A DNA stretch of 64,000 nucleotides from Torreya grandis (taxonomy: Eukaryota > Streptophyta > Pinopsida > Cupressales > Taxaceae): assembly GCA_037957365.1 (NCBI GenBank), contig JARHVA010001472.1, forward strand, positions 2,160,001 through 2,224,000. Reading direction: 5' to 3'. Made by a program: the position numbers and the translations under genes. The notes below the pieces were generated by a model that saw only the letters and a program-made list of their open reading frames with translations, had not been told where the DNA came from and searched no databases. Below, piece after piece: positions 61,193-64,000 of this stretch. The number at the start of each line of letters is the position of its first letter. Position 1 is the first letter of the stretch.

Positions 61193-62383
61193 TGTTGGAA
61201 ATATTGTCATTGATGTCAAAGGTTCAGCATTATTGGTGATAAAGGCCCCATTGCATTTAATGATGTTTGTAATAAATATATCTTGGCTAATATGAGTTAA
61301 TATTTATTTAATATTAACAAAAATATTTTTGGTTGCATATGAGACAAAATAAGGGCCCATAGAGAAGTCGAAGAGCCATGAGATAAAGATAAAAGAAGGA
61401 TGGGACACGTTTTCCCATGAAGAGTCATCTTAGGGAATACCAAGAGTCACCAAGTGAAGACAAAAGAGTAAAGGCACAATTTCTCATGAAGGGACACTTT
61501 GAGGAATACGAAGAGTCACCAAAGATAAGGATAAAAGTGGGAAGGACCTTTTTGATCATGAAGGGTCACCACATGACTTTTCAAATGCTTGGATATGAAG
61601 GGTCATCCAAGATTGGTGCCATTTTCCATGAGGATTGAAGGGTCACAAAGGGGGAAGGCCAAAGGTCATTTGGAAAGCTATAAATAAAGGCTTGAGTAGC
61701 CATTTGTAATATGGAAGATAGAGGTTGATTTGATATTGTAATATCTAGCTTAGAAGAGCAATTGTGAGAGATGAATATGAATTATATTTTTTATATCTAG
61801 CTTAGAAGAGCAAAGGTGAGAGAGAGGAAGGAGATGTTGTATTGATCTATCATTTGTTGAGATAGCAACATTGAGAGATAGGTGTGTGGTATACACAAAG
61901 GGGTTGGTGTTCTTGTGGGTTGGTGCTCATGAATTGTTGCTGAGTTAGTGCTTGGCAAAGGGGTTGGTGCTCCTGTGGGTTGGTGCTCATGAATTGTTGC
62001 TGGGTTGGTGCTTGACAAAGGGTTGGTGCTCCTGTGGGTTGGTGATCATGAATAGGTCCTGGGTTGGTGCTCGGCAAAGGGCTTTGAAGCTCCTGTGGGT
62101 TGGTGCTCACAAATTGTAGCTGAGGTTTGTACTTGGCAAAGGGATATGGTGCTCCTGTGGGTTTGTTCTCAAGAATATATTTGAGATTGATTCTCCATGG
62201 TTTTTCCCACATTAGGTTTCCATGTTATATCTGGTGTCTCTCTCTATCTTTTGTGATGTTTATTGTTTGAGTTTTAATGCATATCTTGAATGTTTGATTA
62301 AGTGGAATTTGATAAAGGGAAAGTTTTATAAGATATATAATATACTGATTCACCCCCCCTCTCAGTATATTTCGTGCTTAACA
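61193..62383 (+). repeat. 3' LTR of the copia element
   Basis: 1,191 bp partner of 58,003-59,196 with the same 60-bp array (61,901-62,175) and TATA box (61,678-61,690). Differences are few and mostly transitions. Confidence 0.95.
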
Positions 62384-62388
62384 GGTAT
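62384..62388. repeat. TSD GGTAT (right copy)
   Basis: Follows the last A of the 3' LTR. One transition from AGTAT. Confidence 0.75.
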
Positions 62389-64000
62389 CTCCATCATACC
62401 CTATTTAAAGTGTCCCACTTGTGACCTCCCAACCATATACCCAAACTAATATTCTCCCTCAAACTAATGCTCCTTCCAGTTTCTTATCCCAAGAATTGTA
62501 ATAGATAAAGGATGCAATTGCTACCATTCAAGCTAGGAAACAGACTAAAAAGTTCAAATTAGATGATGTGTATTCCTATCCATTCAACATGGAGTATTTA
62601 GAGATATCATTTCCTCTAGGATATGAACCACCAATTTTTGACAAATATAAAGGAAAAGGTGACCCTAAGGCCCATTTAACTGAATTCTTTATCACATGTC
62701 AACCAGTGGCATATAGTGACATACCTTTTGATGTTTATTTTTAGGAGATTGGTTGGATAAGCCTTATAATGGTTTTTAAAGTTGCACAAAAATTTAGTAA
62801 TGGATTTTGATGATATTTTTGATAAGTTTTTGCAGCACTTTTCCTATAATCTCGAGTATGAGATTTCATTAGTGGACTGAACACAAGCAAAGCAAAAAGC
62901 TAGTGAGAGTTTTGTAAGTTATCTAAAATGATGGAGAGCCCTTGTAAGACATTTCACCCATAGTTTACTAGATAAACAATTAGTCGTTGTGTTTACCAAA
63001 AATTTGCATAGTGAGATAGCATATCATCTAGAGCTACAATGTGCACATACTTTCAAGGAAATCATCAACAAAGGCTTGTTGATTGAGTGAGCATTCATCA
63101 ATAAAGGAGTCATCAAGCTTAATTTAACTAATCAAAATCAAGGTACCAATCAAGGAAATAAACAACATCAACATCCCATTCAAGGACAAGCATCACAACT
63201 GACACATGCCAATAACCAAGAAAGACCGAAGCAATTCAACTACAATAAGAATGTTGTGGGAAATGGAGTAACCAAATCTTGTCATGTCTAAATAGTGAAA
63301 ACATCATCTACACCACCTTTTTAACTCAACAACCAAGACCTACACAACAAATATAGTAGCATTTACCATTGCAAACCCCTCCTTTTAGGAGAACCATGCC
63401 TGTACATCGTGTCTTTAGTGACCTAGGAGAACCTATTGAGTATGTATTTCATAAGCTTTCTACCAATAATCTAATTAGTTAGCCTATACCAAAACATTAT
63501 CCACAAGGCATTTCTTATCCTGATTAGTATCATGAAAATGAATTTTGTGACTATCATCGGGTCAATGGGCATAATCTACGAAGATGTGTCTAAATCAAGC
63601 ATTTAATTGAGAATATGTTGGAGAATGGGGAGATAACATTGGATAATGGTGCTTCCACTTCCAATTAAACTCTTTTGATTTATCAAAACCCCTTTCCCTA
63701 ATATAACAATCAAAAATATCATAATAATCAACAACAATAATAACAATGGCTAGTGTAGTAGCAAAATCAATAGTATCAAAGTCAAAGGCTAAACCAATAG
63801 AATCAAAAAAATCAACAGCAGAAACCATAATGATAGAACAATGGATAAAACCAAGATCAAAATGATAACAACCAACAAACCTGTCATGCAATTATACATG
63901 ACTACAATAGAGTTGTAGGTCATATTGTTAGGGGTAGTGTTAATACAATCTCCATTAATCCTAGACCAAACACTAATCAGCCTAGACCATTGCTAAACAA
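62389..64000 (+). pseudogene. Gag capsid and zinc knuckle of element D, decayed, runs off the window
   Basis: Resumes the frame left at 58,002: removing the copia element and one TSD keeps codons in phase. The capsid starts with F-P-L-G-Y-E-P-P-I-F-D-K-Y and K-G-D-P-K-A-H-L-T-E-F (about 62,600-62,690). After frame changes come F-V-S-Y-L-K-W-W-R-A-L-V-R-H-F and F-T-K-N-L-H-S-E-I-A-Y (62,910-63,040), then a Gln/Asn-rich linker. A knuckle C-D-Y-H-R-V-N-G-H-N-L-R-R-C lies at 63,546-63,587, the C-x2-H-x4-H-x4-C form seen in Tat/Athila-type Gags. Another Gln/Asn-rich, stop-filled stretch leads to the window edge. Whether pol follows cannot be seen. Confidence 0.83.

Larger units (their letters stand above)
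58003..62383 (+). mobile_element. Internally deleted Ty1/copia retrotransposon
   Basis: 4.38 kb: LTR 58,003-59,196, initiator-Met primer site, gag, remnants of protease and the pre-integrase domain, polypurine tract, LTR 61,193-62,383. The interior is 1,996 bp, so integrase, RT and RNase H are missing. The LTRs are very similar. It lies inside the gag of element D and is the youngest-looking insertion in this part. Confidence 0.94.

Overview
This window reads as intergenic DNA from a large-genome seed plant. I see no host protein-coding gene, tRNA, rRNA or CRISPR array. Almost everything that can be explained is nested LTR retrotransposon sequence in several states of decay. The Gag and pol vocabulary (D-L-G protease, YMDD, H-P-Q-A-N-G integrase, tRNA-Asp and tRNA-Arg type primer sites, LTRs over 5 kb) fits a plant. 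A gymnosperm is my best guess, but that is inference and I cannot prove it from the sequence. LAYOUT. 1-19,407: a minus-strand giant LTR ('LTR A'), same family as element C below, is split by a complete minus-strand Ty3/gypsy Athila-like element at 356-12,749. That element has a target-site duplication (TSD) ATAAG, LTRs of about 1.39 kb, gag, protease, RT, RNase H, integrase and a downstream accessory ORF. LTR A is further disturbed at about 14.3-17.1 kb by a plus-strand unit that carries a palindromic repeat array and ends like the other giant LTRs. 19,408-24,587: AT-rich spacer holding a 1,520-bp retroposed unit (21,268-22,787) with a 17-bp TSD. This unit contains one long, decayed ORF homologous to the accessory ORF of the Athila-like element. 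A tandem array with a period of about 181 bp follows. 24,588-52,5xx: element B (plus strand), a giant-LTR Ty3-type element with gag and protease but no RT. Its 5' LTR was hit by a minus-strand gag-only element (25,454-32,387, TSD AATTC). Its internal region was hit by element C (39,137-52,119, TSD ATCCT). Element C has two LTRs of about 5.2 kb around only 2.5 kb of internal DNA, which carries one unrecognised decayed ORF. 52,336-64,000: a non-coding stretch that is probably the LTR and leader of element D, then the Ty3-type gag of D (plus strand). That gag is split by an internally deleted Ty1/copia element at 58,003-62,383 (TSD AGTAT/GGTAT, initiator-Met primer site), and the gag frame resumes correctly after it. 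HOW THE PARTS RELATE. Only the Athila-like element keeps a recognisable full pol. The gag-only element, B, C and the copia element all lack RT and integrase inside their boundaries and would have depended on enzymes supplied in trans. Decay is mostly by substitution: reading frames often run 1-2 kb without a frameshift while interrupted by stops that single C-to-T or G-to-A changes explain. The most unusual items are the accessory protein domain shared between an LTR retrotransposon and an independently retroposed ORF, the LTRs that end TG...TA, and the repeat motif of about 23 bp that recurs in two different retrotransposons.
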